Positions 9,499 through 17,771 of a stretch of DNA of 64,000 nt are shown in pieces (within the stretch, counting starts at the first letter, position 1; each line of letters opens with the position of its first letter). A program made the translations under genes and the position numbers. The notes beneath the pieces were generated by a model. The model was given only the letters and a program-made list of their open reading frames with translations. It was not told where the DNA came from and did not search any database. Origin of the DNA: Paenibacillus lupini (GTDB taxonomy: Bacteria > Bacillota > Bacilli > Paenibacillales > Paenibacillaceae). Location: the NCBI RefSeq assembly GCF_011761355.1, contig NZ_JAASRW010000004.1:638175-702174 (forward strand), given 5' to 3'.

Positions 9499-10197
9499 AT
9501 GCAACAATCCGCAATGGAAAAAAGCAATCTGATCACGACGCTTAATCCGGAGTCTCCCATTTCCGAAGCTTACCGTTCACTACGAACGAACATTTTATTT
9601 TCATCAATTGATGCGCCTGTAAAAACCTTAATGGTAACTTCCTGCCAATCTGGCGACGGAAAGACGACCACGATAGCCAATCTGGCGGTTGCTTTCTCAC
9701 AGGAAGGTAAGCGGGTGCTCTTAATTGATGCAGATTTGCGCAGACCAACGCTTCATACGATATTTGTACAATCCAATCAAAGCGGTCTAACGAATATTCT
9801 TGCTAATCAAATGGAATGGCAGGATGCTGTTCGTTCTACTTCAATAGATAACTTGTATTTCATTGGTTCAGGTCCTACTCCTCCTAATCCATCCGAAATG
9901 CTTGGCTCCAAAAAAATGAATCTGCTCATAGAGGAACTGTCTGCTCATTACGATATGATCCTGTTTGATGCGCCGCCTTCACTTATTGTGACTGATGGTT
10001 TAGTTCTTGCTTCCAAATGTGATGGAGTGGTTGCGGTCATTAGCGTAGGGATGACAAAGCGCCAACAAGCGAAAAAAATGTACGCCAGTCTGGAACATGT
10101 AAAGGCTAGGCTGCTTGGAGTTGTGCTTAACAACAAAAAGAAGAAAAGTAAAGACCAGCTGTACTACGCCTATTACGGTACCAATGGGAGGCAGTAA
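9499..10197 (+). CDS. BY-kinase, CpsD/CapB-type capsular tyrosine kinase
   Basis: Encodes 232 residues, the length of the stand-alone cytoplasmic kinase of Firmicutes. Walker A SGDGKTTT at 51-58, Walker A-prime LLIDADLRRP at 74-83 and Walker B ILFDAPP at 154-160 are all visible. A basic KKKKSK stretch and a tyrosine cluster (YYAYY) at the C-terminus are the usual autophosphorylation sites. These kinases control polymerisation and export of capsule or exopolysaccharide. In Firmicutes they normally need a membrane activator (CapA/YwqC type), which is not in this operon. The stop TAA and the next start share one base (TAATG), so translation is coupled. Confidence 0.9.
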   Translation: MQQSAMEKSNLITTLNPESPISEAYRSLRTNILFSSIDAPVKTLMVTSCQSGDGKTTTIANLAVAFSQEGKRVLLIDADLRRPTLHTIFVQSNQSGLTNILANQMEWQDAVRSTSIDNLYFIGSGPTPPNPSEMLGSKKMNLLIEELSAHYDMILFDAPPSLIVTDGLVLASKCDGVVAVISVGMTKRQQAKKMYASLEHVKARLLGVVLNNKKKKSKDQLYYAYYGTNGRQ

Positions 10198-11417
10198 TGG
10201 GAGAGCAGCAGGTGAGACTTGTATTGCTCGCCGGCGGCCAGGGCAAGCGGATGTGGCCGCTTTCTCATGCCAAGCGAGCGAAACAGCTTCTTCCCTTAAT
10301 AACTGGTGAGGAAGGAGCGAGGCAATCTTTGTTGCAGCGACTTTGGAGCCAGTTAGGCAAAATCGGTTTGCAACAAGATACGTTTATTGCGATTAGCCGT
10401 CATCAGGTGGAGACTGTTCGCAATCAGATGGAAGGCAGCTCGAATGTCATCCGTGAGCCTGAGGCTAAAGGGATGTATCCTGCCGTCGCGCTTGCTGCTG
10501 TCTATTTATATTCCGTTGCATCCATCCCGCTTTATGAGACGGTGGCAGTGCTGCCATCTGATTTGTACCTCGAAGACGAGGAATGGCTTGAAGCATTAAA
10601 GGAGCTGCCGGAGCAGTTTCGTAAGCATGAGCTATCTCTAGTGCAGACAAGCGATGGAAGTGGGATAGTGGCATTTCAGCTTGGGACCGTTATTTCTTGC
10701 TTGCAGCAAGAAGGGCTGCCGCTCCAATATGAGCAGCTTTATCGGCATTATGAAGAGCTGCACAGCAGCCTAGCTCAGGTCGTTGAGCAACTGGTTGAAG
10801 GCTGCCCTACCTTTAAGATGCCGGAACTGCCTTTTTATCACATCAACAGCTGGGATGCGCTTCACACCGCATTGCCGGATAACGATCCTATTTATAATGA
10901 TTCGGCAGTTCCCATCGTTTTGAAGGGGCTGAACGACATTACAATTGCCATGTCTTCTGCAGGTATTCTCGTAGCAGCCAAAGGAGCAGTCCAGTCCGAG
11001 ATGGAGCTTCAAGGATTTCGATCGGAAGAGCCGCTGTTTTTGTCTGGTTATGAAGAAGGAAGCTGGGGTTATGCGACGGTCATCCATACCACTACAACAA
11101 CTCTTGAAGGTCACCAATCCGTCACTAGACAGCTTACTGTAATGGCGGGTAAAGAGCTGGCTTATGAGCTTTATTTGAAACGGAAAAAAATTTGGACCGT
11201 GCTGGCTGGTGAGGGAGAAGCTGTCCTCAATGAGGAACGGAGAGCCATCCGGGCAGGCGATGTGATCGAGATTGCACCAAGAGTGAAGCATACGATTCGG
11301 GCTGTTTCACATCTATCGATAATCGAGGTTCAGATCGGTTCAGAGCTAATGGAAGATGACCGTATAATCCTGGCAGACAATTGGGAAGACCTGCTTCTAG
11401 ACTATGCTGCCATTTAG
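10197..11417 (+). CDS. Mannose-1-phosphate guanylyltransferase-like sugar nucleotidyltransferase with C-terminal cupin
   Basis: Encodes 406 residues. The N-terminus VLLAGGQGKRMWPLS carries the nucleotidyltransferase signature GGxGxRxxP; a GMP-type domain follows and residues from about 300 form a cupin of the type-II phosphomannose isomerase kind (GDVIEIAPRVKHTIRA). The family makes GDP-mannose from mannose-1-phosphate and GTP. Bifunctional homologues are usually 450-480 residues and carry a stricter cupin metal site; this one is shorter and divergent, so the isomerase activity is doubtful. Overlaps the kinase gene by one base and is followed after 38 bp by the LCP gene. Supplies an activated sugar for the polymer controlled by this operon. 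Confidence 0.8.
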   Translation: MGEQQVRLVLLAGGQGKRMWPLSHAKRAKQLLPLITGEEGARQSLLQRLWSQLGKIGLQQDTFIAISRHQVETVRNQMEGSSNVIREPEAKGMYPAVALAAVYLYSVASIPLYETVAVLPSDLYLEDEEWLEALKELPEQFRKHELSLVQTSDGSGIVAFQLGTVISCLQQEGLPLQYEQLYRHYEELHSSLAQVVEQLVEGCPTFKMPELPFYHINSWDALHTALPDNDPIYNDSAVPIVLKGLNDITIAMSSAGILVAAKGAVQSEMELQGFRSEEPLFLSGYEEGSWGYATVIHTTTTTLEGHQSVTRQLTVMAGKELAYELYLKRKKIWTVLAGEGEAVLNEERRAIRAGDVIEIAPRVKHTIRAVSHLSIIEVQIGSELMEDDRIILADNWEDLLLDYAAI

Positions 11418-11455
11418 AGAATAGGTCTCCGTAGGAAAGAAGGGGGCAGTTGAGT

Positions 11456-12424
11456 GTGAAACGGGTCTGGAAAAGAGCACTTATCGGCGTTGGAGCAGGA
11501 GTCGTTATCATTGGATTGGGGATAGCCGGTTATGCTTGGCATCTATACGGCTCAGTGAAAGATACGGCCGCGAAAATATATGAGCCAATTGAGCAAACTG
11601 TCTATGTGAGCAAAGATCCGGAAGTGCCGGCAAAGCCACAGGAAGTTGCAGAGGCTTTAATAGAAAAGCGCCATCCTTTCTCGGTTGTTGTTATGGGCGT
11701 AGATGAGCGGGAAAATGATAAGGGCCGCTCTGATACATTAATTGTACTAGCCGTTAATCCAGCCAAGAAATCCATTCTAATGTTTAACATTCCGCGCGAT
11801 ACGAGGACAGAGATTATCGGACATGGGACAACCGATAAAATTAACCATGCTTACGCATTTGGCGGAGTAACGATGGCGAAAAATACGGTCGAGCATTTTC
11901 TCGATTATCCGATCGATTACTATGTCCGAATTAATATGGAAGGCTTCGAGCATTTAATAGATATTTTAGGCGGAGTTGAAGTGAATAACCCGTTCTCGTT
12001 TTATTATGGTGAACATCAATTTAATGAAGGCCCTCTTAAGCTTAATGGTAATCTGGCACTCTTGTATTCCAGAATGCGTTATGAAGATCCGAGAGGTGAT
12101 CTCGGCCGTAATGCCAGACAGCGCGATATATTAATGGAAGTGATGAAGAGCTCGCTCAAGTTTAACAACATTACGCAAATTCAGAAAATATTAAAAGAGC
12201 TTGGCACCAGTGTGAAGACGAACATAACGTTCGACGAGATGAAAACCTTTATGACCGATTATCGGGAAGATGTCGGTAATATCAATATGGTTGAGATAAG
12301 TGGTTCTGGAAGCACGATTAACTCAGTATGGTACTTAATTGTGAACAAAGAAGAACGGGAACGTATTCATGAGCTCATGAAAGAGCAAATGGAAGATAGT
12401 GTGACTACTGTGGCGGCGCCTTAA
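11456..12424 (+). CDS. LytR-CpsA-Psr (LCP) family glycopolymer transferase
   Basis: Encodes 322 residues. One N-terminal membrane segment (about residues 8-30) is followed by the extracellular LCP domain: GVDERENDKGRSDT, NIPRDTR and the Arg-rich stretch LYSRMRYEDPRGDLGRNARQR, which bind the polyprenyl-phosphate substrate. LCP enzymes attach wall teichoic acid, capsule or other polymers to peptidoglycan. Start GTG 11456 was preferred to TTG 11450 because AGGGGG at 11441-11446 is 9 nt away rather than 3. As the last gene of the operon it probably anchors the polysaccharide whose synthesis the upstream genes regulate. Confidence 0.9.
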   Translation: MKRVWKRALIGVGAGVVIIGLGIAGYAWHLYGSVKDTAAKIYEPIEQTVYVSKDPEVPAKPQEVAEALIEKRHPFSVVVMGVDERENDKGRSDTLIVLAVNPAKKSILMFNIPRDTRTEIIGHGTTDKINHAYAFGGVTMAKNTVEHFLDYPIDYYVRINMEGFEHLIDILGGVEVNNPFSFYYGEHQFNEGPLKLNGNLALLYSRMRYEDPRGDLGRNARQRDILMEVMKSSLKFNNITQIQKILKELGTSVKTNITFDEMKTFMTDYREDVGNINMVEISGSGSTINSVWYLIVNKEERERIHELMKEQMEDSVTTVAAP

Positions 12425-12438
12425 AGGGCGCTGTTTTT
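12415..12438 (+). terminator. Weak terminator after the LCP gene
   Basis: 5-bp GCGCC/GGCGC stem overlapping the stop codon, then TGTTTTT. Short stem, so readthrough is possible. Confidence 0.5.
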
Positions 12439-12449
12439 ATCGCATATTA

Positions 12450-12463
12450 TGTAAACGCTTACA
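12450..12463. promoter_or_regulatory. Consensus cre site (CcpA)
   Basis: TGTAAACGCTTACA fits the consensus TGWAANCGNTNWCA at every position. It lies 32 bp upstream of the -35 element at 12495, suggesting carbon-catabolite control of the miniprotein/ABC transcript. Confidence 0.6.
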
Positions 12464-12494
12464 GCAAGAAAAGACGACAAAACGTATACAAGTA

Positions 12495-12523
12495 TTGACA
12501 ACTTTCGCTAAATCCAATAAAGT
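12495..12523 (+). promoter_or_regulatory. Promoter upstream of the Cys-rich miniprotein
   Basis: TTGACA (12495-12500), 17 bp, TAAAGT (12518-12523): identical hexamers and spacing to the promoter at 8919. Confidence 0.6.
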
Positions 12524-12526
12524 TAA

Positions 12527-12541
12527 GATACGAATTGTAAC
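12527..12541. promoter_or_regulatory. Xre-type operator-like site O4
   Basis: GATACGAATTGTAAC, one arm perfect and the other with one mismatch, starting 3 bp after the -10. A more degenerate site (ACGACAAAACGTATA, 12474-12488) lies just upstream of the -35. Confidence 0.45.
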
Positions 12542-12555
12542 AAGTTATGTCAATT

Positions 12556-12570
12556 GATACAAAAAGTATA
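12556..12570. promoter_or_regulatory. Xre-type operator-like site O5
   Basis: GATACAAAAAGTATA differs from a perfect palindrome only at the last base and is very close to the PBSX Xre operator. It lies in the 5' leader of the miniprotein gene. Confidence 0.5.
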
Positions 12571-12592
12571 ATTACATGAAAGTAGGGAATTA

Positions 12593-12736
12593 ATGATGGT
12601 ACAACTGGAAGAACATTTCTATTGTGTGGGCTGTGGTAAAATGGTGCGGATGTATGAAGCAAAGTCGTTGTTTCGGACAGGCTTTTTCCGTGTCGTTCTA
12701 CCGCTAGGCTGCTGCTCAGGCTGCTCGCAAGTCTAA
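12593..12736 (+). CDS. Cys-rich miniprotein, putative zinc-ribbon-like (47 residues)
   Basis: ATG 12593 (or ATG 12596) follows AGTAGGGAAT and the frame closes at TAA 12734. The product has two cysteine pairs, CVGC near residue 11 and CCSGC near 40, separated by a basic/hydrophobic middle, the arrangement of a minimal zinc ribbon. I do not recognise a named family. A good promoter, a cre site and two Xre-like operators lie upstream, which argues that it is a real gene. It precedes the ABC exporter by 106 bp and may be cotranscribed with it; no terminator is seen between them. Confidence 0.6.
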   Translation: MMVQLEEHFYCVGCGKMVRMYEAKSLFRTGFFRVVLPLGCCSGCSQV

Positions 12737-12842
12737 ATAATGACTCACGCAACTTTCCCTCACACTTTTAATTCGCTATAATAGACGAACAATACATATA
12801 ACTAGATTTTGGAAATAGTCGATGCATTAGAGGGAGGATACT

Positions 12843-13763
12843 ATGGAGCAACCGATTGTACAGTTGCAGCAGGTCACGAAGAAGATCGGGAAAAAGACAA
12901 TCATCAACAACCTGTCGCTTGATTTGCCGCTGGGTGAAGTATTTGGTTTCCTCGGACCAAACGGAGCAGGCAAGACGACTACCATCCGTATGATGGTAGG
13001 GCTTATGGCGATGACTTCAGGTGAAATAAAAATTGGCGGATACAGTATTCGAAGTCAGTACCAGCAGGCGATCCGCCATGTTGGAGCAATTGTAGAGAAC
13101 CCGGAAATGTACAAGTATTTGACCGGTTATCAGAATCTTGTTCATTTCGCCAGAATGATCGACGGCGTTACACCTCAGCGAATTCAGGAGGTTATTGACC
13201 TCGTTGGTCTGGAGTCCCGAATTCATGATAAGGTAAAAACGTATTCGTTAGGGATGCGTCAACGGCTTGGTGTTGCACAAGCAATTCTGCATCGGCCAAA
13301 GCTGCTCATTCTAGATGAGCCTACGAACGGTCTAGATCCAGCAGGCATTCGTGAGCTGCGCGACTACCTTCGCCAGTTATCGAAGGATGAAGGCATCGCC
13401 GTATTCGTCTCCAGCCATCTGCTCTCGGAGATGGAGCTCATGTGTGATCGTGTAGCCATTATTCAGAATGGCAAGCTGATCGACGTACGTACGATTCAAC
13501 AAGGCGGCATCAACGCTCAGAGTGATGTGAATATTCTGTTTGAAGTAGACAAGCCGGCCGAAGCGCTTGCTGTTGCGGCTGAACTTGGTAAAGATGCGCT
13601 CAGGGAAGGCGATAGCATTGTGTTGGAAGCGAACCGTGACTTCGTGGCATCCTTTAATGCAAGACTTGTTGCGGAAGGAATCAAAGTATACGGAATACGC
13701 GTCCAAACCAAATCGCTTGAGGATCAATTCCTGGAAGTAACAGGAGGTGAACGCATTGTTTAA
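12843..13763 (+). CDS. ABC transporter ATP-binding protein, BcrA-type
   Basis: Encodes 306 residues. Walker A GPNGAGKTT at 38-46, signature YSLGMRQRL at 134-142, Walker B LLILDEP at 154-160, then a switch His in SSHLLSE. Length and C-terminal extension fit the bacitracin/lantibiotic-immunity (BcrA/DrrA) exporter group. It energises the permease encoded next, whose start lies within its 3' end. AGGGAGGA precedes ATG 12843. Substrate unknown; possibilities are a peptide antibiotic or a lipid. The upstream regulatory region carries a cre site and Xre-type operators. Confidence 0.9.
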   Translation: MEQPIVQLQQVTKKIGKKTIINNLSLDLPLGEVFGFLGPNGAGKTTTIRMMVGLMAMTSGEIKIGGYSIRSQYQQAIRHVGAIVENPEMYKYLTGYQNLVHFARMIDGVTPQRIQEVIDLVGLESRIHDKVKTYSLGMRQRLGVAQAILHRPKLLILDEPTNGLDPAGIRELRDYLRQLSKDEGIAVFVSSHLLSEMELMCDRVAIIQNGKLIDVRTIQQGGINAQSDVNILFEVDKPAEALAVAAELGKDALREGDSIVLEANRDFVASFNARLVAEGIKVYGIRVQTKSLEDQFLEVTGGERIV

Positions 13764-14550
13764 ATTTATGAAGCTGGTTGCAAATGAGAATATGAAGATT
13801 TACCGCCGTCCTCGTACCTATGTGATGCTGGGCCTTATGCTTGCGTTGATAGCGGCAATTTCGATTATTACTTATTTTGTAGACGATACGCATAACACTT
13901 TAGCCTGGAACATGATTTTTACTGAGTCGATGATTTCCTATATGCTCATTACGGTTTTCACAATCATTATTGCTTCCGGGAGTGTAGCCGATGAGTTCAC
14001 AAGCGGTACGATTAAACTGCTGCTGATTCGTCCATGGTCAAGATCAAAGGTGCTGTTATCCAAATATATAGCTGTGCTGCTGTATGCGCTTGGAATGGCT
14101 GTCGTTATGCTGTTGTTTAGTTTTATCCTGAATACCGTCTTATTCGGCTATCAAGATGTGACAGCATCGGAGGTCGTTTCTCCGCTCGTATCGGGGTCAG
14201 TTGCGGCTTATTTACTGAAATACAGCTTATTGAAATATGTATCCCTTGTGGTGACGACTACTCTTGCGTTTATGCTTGCTACGGTGTCCCGTAGTGGAGC
14301 TTTAGCCATTGGGCTGTCCTTGTTCCTCATTCTTGGGGTCAACTCCTTTGCTCCATTATTAGCAACGCTCAAATACAAGTGGGCTGATTATTTATTGTTC
14401 ATCCACCTTGATCTTACACAGTATTTGGACGATGCTCCAATGCGAGATGGCATGACGTTAGGCTTCGCTTTCTTTGTATTAGCGATCTATTATGTGATTT
14501 TTGTAGGACTCGCTTGGTATGTTTTCAAGAAGAGAGATGTTGCGGCGTAA
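13756..14550 (+). CDS. ABC-2 type permease subunit
   Basis: Encodes about 264 residues with six predicted membrane helices (a first near residue 20-40, the rest from about 55 to 260), the layout of BcrB/NosY-type permeases. TTG 13756 was chosen because AGGAGG (13742-13747) lies 8 nt upstream; an in-frame GTG at 13747 overlaps that site. The start overlaps the end of the ATPase gene by 8 bp, so the two are translationally coupled and form one exporter. ASGSVADEFTSGTIKLLL is the family hallmark loop. Confidence 0.88.
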   Translation: MFKFMKLVANENMKIYRRPRTYVMLGLMLALIAAISIITYFVDDTHNTLAWNMIFTESMISYMLITVFTIIIASGSVADEFTSGTIKLLLIRPWSRSKVLLSKYIAVLLYALGMAVVMLLFSFILNTVLFGYQDVTASEVVSPLVSGSVAAYLLKYSLLKYVSLVVTTTLAFMLATVSRSGALAIGLSLFLILGVNSFAPLLATLKYKWADYLLFIHLDLTQYLDDAPMRDGMTLGFAFFVLAIYYVIFVGLAWYVFKKRDVAA

Positions 14551-14555
14551 TCACC

Positions 14556-14605
14556 AAAAAACTCCGATCAGGACCCTGCTAATAGGAACCTGATCGGAGT
14601 TTTTT
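14556..14605. terminator. Bidirectional terminator between ABC permease and bactofilin genes
   Basis: Perfect 17-bp stem (14556-14572 with 14589-14605), A-run and T-run at its two ends, serving convergent genes. Confidence 0.92.
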
Positions 14606-14612
14606 TATATTG

Positions 14613-15062
14613 TTAAACGGCTTGACGTGCTTTTTCTTTCTCACGAGTTTGGTCCTTCGTATTACTGGTAGAGCTGCTTCCGCTGCCCGTTTCCGACAAT
14701 GGACGTGTCCGTATCTCATTTGCCATCTCCATATGACAGGTTCCATTTAGCATACCGCCGTCTTGAACAATGATGGCTTGAGCCGAAATACTGCCGGTCA
14801 ACTGGCCTGTAGCTGTAATGGTCAGTCTGCCTTTTGCCGTTACCTCGCCGTATACTTTCCCGGCAATCGTAATATCTCTTGCGGTGATCGTAGACCGGGC
14901 CATTCCGTTTTCTCCGATGATGACATCACCAGCACATTCAATATCTCCGCTATGCTCTCCTTCGATACGGAGATTTGCTTCGCAGTTCAATTTGCCCTCT
15001 ATATGCGTACCAAGTCCGATTAACGTATCGGTTGCTGATGCGCGCTTATAGTCTTTGAACAT
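14613..15062 (-). CDS. Bactofilin (polymer-forming cytoskeletal protein)
   Basis: Encodes 149 residues. The central part (about 15-115) is a run of short beta-strand repeats rich in Gly, Ile and Val (DTLIGLGTHIEGKL, EGEHSGDIECAGDVIIGENG), the right-handed beta-helix of bactofilins, which polymerise without nucleotide. The C-terminal 35 residues are hydrophilic and Ser/Thr/Lys-rich, as in many Gram-positive members. Bactofilins organise membrane-associated processes such as wall growth or flagellar placement. AGGAGG is 12 nt before ATG 15062. It is monocistronic, lying between the ABC genes and the rhamnose operon. Confidence 0.9.
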   Translation of the reverse strand: MFKDYKRASATDTLIGLGTHIEGKLNCEANLRIEGEHSGDIECAGDVIIGENGMARSTITARDITIAGKVYGEVTAKGRLTITATGQLTGSISAQAIIVQDGGMLNGTCHMEMANEIRTRPLSETGSGSSSTSNTKDQTREKEKARQAV

Positions 15063-15252
15063 AGTTGTTGTAATCCTCCTTGCCTTCCGGCCGGTATTGG
15101 AACGTTCTATTGACTTTTATTCTCGCAAAGCTCGAAACATGCCAGAATTATATGACTCCGAGGGGAGAAAAATGGCGTATGCCTAAGAGTCAGTACGAGC
15201 ATGTCGAATATATATAATATAGTGGAGTTTTGATATTACAGGATGGTGAAGC

Positions 15253-15810
15253 ATGAAGGTGATGGAAACGAGGCTGCCAGGTGTCAAATTGCTGGAGCCT
15301 CCTGTATATGGCGATCACAGAGGTTTCTTCTCGGAGAGCTATAATGAGACAACGGCGCGGAACCAGGGGATCCTCCATACTTTTGTACAGGATAATCACT
15401 CTCTGTCGGTTGAAGCGGGAGTGCTGAGGGGTATGCATTATCAGCTTCTTCCCAAAGCACAAACGAAGCTGGTAAGGGTAACAGCAGGTGCCATTTATGA
15501 TGTTGTTGTTGATATGCGCCAAGGTTCACCAGCTTATGGACAGTGGCAGGGATTTATTCTAAGTGCGGCTAATAAGAGGCAGCTGCTTGTACCGCAAGGT
15601 TTTGCCCACGGCTTCTGCACCTTGGTGCCGAACTGTGAAGTACAGTATAAGGTCGATGCATTGTATTCGGCAGAGCATGATCGGGGTATCGCTTGGGACG
15701 ATCCAGCGCTTGGCATTGATTGGCCGGTAACGAAGCCGATATTGTCGGATAAAGACGCAAAGCATCCTAAGCTTGCCCAAGCGGAAAATAATTTTGTATA
15801 TGAGGGGTGA
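15253..15810 (+). CDS. rfbC: dTDP-4-dehydrorhamnose 3,5-epimerase
   Basis: Encodes 185 residues, the full family length. Cupin-fold landmarks are clear: HRGFFSESYN near 22-31, the catalytic His and surrounding VLRGMHYQ near 57-64, and PQGFAHGFCTL near 114-124. It epimerises C3 and C5 of dTDP-4-keto-6-deoxyglucose, the third step to dTDP-L-rhamnose. AGGATGGTGA precedes ATG 15253. First gene of rfbC-rfbB-rfbD; the nucleotidyltransferase of step one (rfbA) is not in the window. Confidence 0.95.
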   Translation: MKVMETRLPGVKLLEPPVYGDHRGFFSESYNETTARNQGILHTFVQDNHSLSVEAGVLRGMHYQLLPKAQTKLVRVTAGAIYDVVVDMRQGSPAYGQWQGFILSAANKRQLLVPQGFAHGFCTLVPNCEVQYKVDALYSAEHDRGIAWDDPALGIDWPVTKPILSDKDAKHPKLAQAENNFVYEG

Positions 15811-15819
15811 GCATGCAAA

Positions 15820-16788
15820 GTGAAACTGTTAATTACAGGAGGGGCGGGATTTATCGGGAGCAACTTCGTTCACTATATGTTAAACCATTATCCCGATTAT
15901 CAATTAATTAATGTAGATGCTCTAACGTATGCAGGCAATTTGGAAAATCTTAAGTCTATTGAGGATCATCCCAATTATACGTTTGTTAAAGCGGATATTG
16001 CTGATCAAGCGATGCTTACTCCATGGTTTGAGAATGGAATAGATGCGGTCATCAACTTTGCGGCGGAGTCTCATGTAGATCGAAGCATCCTGCAGCCGGG
16101 GGTGTTTGTTCGTACGAATGTGCTGGGAACACAGGTGCTGCTTGAGTTGTCCAAAACGTATAAAGTGTCAAAATATGTACAGGTATCAACGGATGAAGTA
16201 TACGGTACGTTAGGTTCAGAAGGGTTGTTTACTGAAACAACTCCGCTTGCGCCCAATAGTCCGTATTCAGCCAGCAAAGCCGGTTCAGATCTGCTTGTTC
16301 GTGCTTATCATGAGACCTTTGGTCTGCCGGCCCTTATTACACGCTGCTCGAATAATTATGGTCCTTATCAATTCCCGGAGAAGCTTATACCGCTCATGAT
16401 TCGTAATGCTCTGCAGGATAAGCCGCTGCCGGTATATGGCGATGGTCTCCAAGTGAGAGATTGGCTCTATGTGGAGGATCACTGTCATGCTATCGATCTG
16501 GTGCTCCATCAAGGAACAATCGGCGAAGTGTATAATGTTGGCGGAAGCAATGAACGGACAAATCTTCATGTGGTACAGACCATATTGAAAGAGCTGGGCA
16601 AGCCGGAATCGCTCATTCGCCATGTAGAGGACCGTCTAGGTCATGATCGCAGGTATGCGATTGATGCCAGCAAAATCCGTAATGAGCTTGGCTGGGAACC
16701 AAAGCGTTCCTATGAGGATGGGATTAAGACAACGATTGAATGGTATCTGCAGAATGAAGATTGGCTGAAAAAGCTGGAGTCGAGATGA
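15820..16788 (+). CDS. rfbB: dTDP-glucose 4,6-dehydratase
   Basis: Encodes 322 residues. The NAD-binding GGAGFIGSNFVHY begins near residue 7, and the extended-SDR active site is visible as STDEVYG (Thr with DE) near 125 and YSASKAGSD (Tyr-x3-Lys) near 149. It converts dTDP-glucose to dTDP-4-keto-6-deoxyglucose, step two of rhamnose synthesis. The start is GTG 15820 after GAGGGGTG. It overlaps rfbD by an ATGA. Confidence 0.95.
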   Translation: MKLLITGGAGFIGSNFVHYMLNHYPDYQLINVDALTYAGNLENLKSIEDHPNYTFVKADIADQAMLTPWFENGIDAVINFAAESHVDRSILQPGVFVRTNVLGTQVLLELSKTYKVSKYVQVSTDEVYGTLGSEGLFTETTPLAPNSPYSASKAGSDLLVRAYHETFGLPALITRCSNNYGPYQFPEKLIPLMIRNALQDKPLPVYGDGLQVRDWLYVEDHCHAIDLVLHQGTIGEVYNVGGSNERTNLHVVQTILKELGKPESLIRHVEDRLGHDRRYAIDASKIRNELGWEPKRSYEDGIKTTIEWYLQNEDWLKKLESR

Positions 16789-17657
16789 CCGGAGTAGATC
16801 AGAGGACGCTTAAGGTAGTCGTTACCGGAGCTAATGGACAACTGGGGCGTGAACTCGTCATGATGGACTCGAAAGGCAGGTTTGCTATTACAGGCCTTGA
16901 TCGTTCAGTCTTGGATATAACTAATTTGGAACAATGCCGGGAGGTATTGGCCCAGCTGCGTCCCGATGTGGTGATCCATTGTGCCGCCTATACGGCAGTG
17001 GACAAGGCAGAAGCCGAGCCTGATGAGGCTTTCCGAATCAATGCGGCAGGGACACGTAATATCGCTTTAGCCTCAAGAGAGATTGGCGCCAAGTTATGCG
17101 CAATAAGTACCGACTATGTATTCGACGGTACAGGGACAATCCCGTATAAGGAATATGATCGTACGAATCCATTAACGGTGTACGGACAATCCAAGCTAGC
17201 AGGGGAGCAGCTCGTACAGAGCCTGCATGATCGATATTTTATTGTAAGAACATCTTGGGTATATGGCGCGTACGGCAATAATTTCGTGAAGACGATGTTG
17301 AAGCTAGCGTCTGAACGGGATCAGCTTAAGGTTGTTGCCGATCAATTTGGTTCGCCGACCTATACCTATGACCTGGCGTTATTTCTACTGGAGCTGGCAG
17401 CAACCGATTATTACGGCCTCTATCATGCTTCTAACAGCGGGATCTGTTCCTGGTATGAATTTGCTAAGGTTATCATGGAGGAGAGTGGGTGCGGTACACA
17501 GATTGAACCGTGTACAACGGCGGAATTTCCTCGTCCAGCGCCGCGCCCCTCTTATTCCGTTATGGATCATAGTGCAATTCGCAGCAATGGCTTGGAGCCA
17601 CTTCGGCCATGGCGGGAAGCGCTGCGGCATTATCTATCGAATACGAAGAGGATTTAA
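16785..17657 (+). CDS. rfbD: dTDP-4-dehydrorhamnose reductase
   Basis: Encodes 290 residues. Rossmann motif TGANGQLGREL near residue 14; YGQSKLAGE gives the catalytic Tyr-x3-Lys near 134-138; SWVYG and the substrate region DQFGSPTYT are also typical. It reduces the keto sugar to dTDP-L-rhamnose with NAD(P)H. ATG 16785 was chosen because it forms the classic ATGA overlap with rfbB; an upstream in-frame ATG would lie well inside rfbB. No convincing terminator separates it from the cardiolipin synthase gene. Confidence 0.94.
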   Translation: MTGVDQRTLKVVVTGANGQLGRELVMMDSKGRFAITGLDRSVLDITNLEQCREVLAQLRPDVVIHCAAYTAVDKAEAEPDEAFRINAAGTRNIALASREIGAKLCAISTDYVFDGTGTIPYKEYDRTNPLTVYGQSKLAGEQLVQSLHDRYFIVRTSWVYGAYGNNFVKTMLKLASERDQLKVVADQFGSPTYTYDLALFLLELAATDYYGLYHASNSGICSWYEFAKVIMEESGCGTQIEPCTTAEFPRPAPRPSYSVMDHSAIRSNGLEPLRPWREALRHYLSNTKRI

Positions 17658-17771
17658 GCAGTCTATTCCGCCACATCGTGGCTGGAACAGGCTGTTTTTT
17701 ATATCCAACCGTATACGTTGGAAGCTGCCCGACCAAACTAGTTGAATGGATTGGATTAATGGGGTGCAGGT

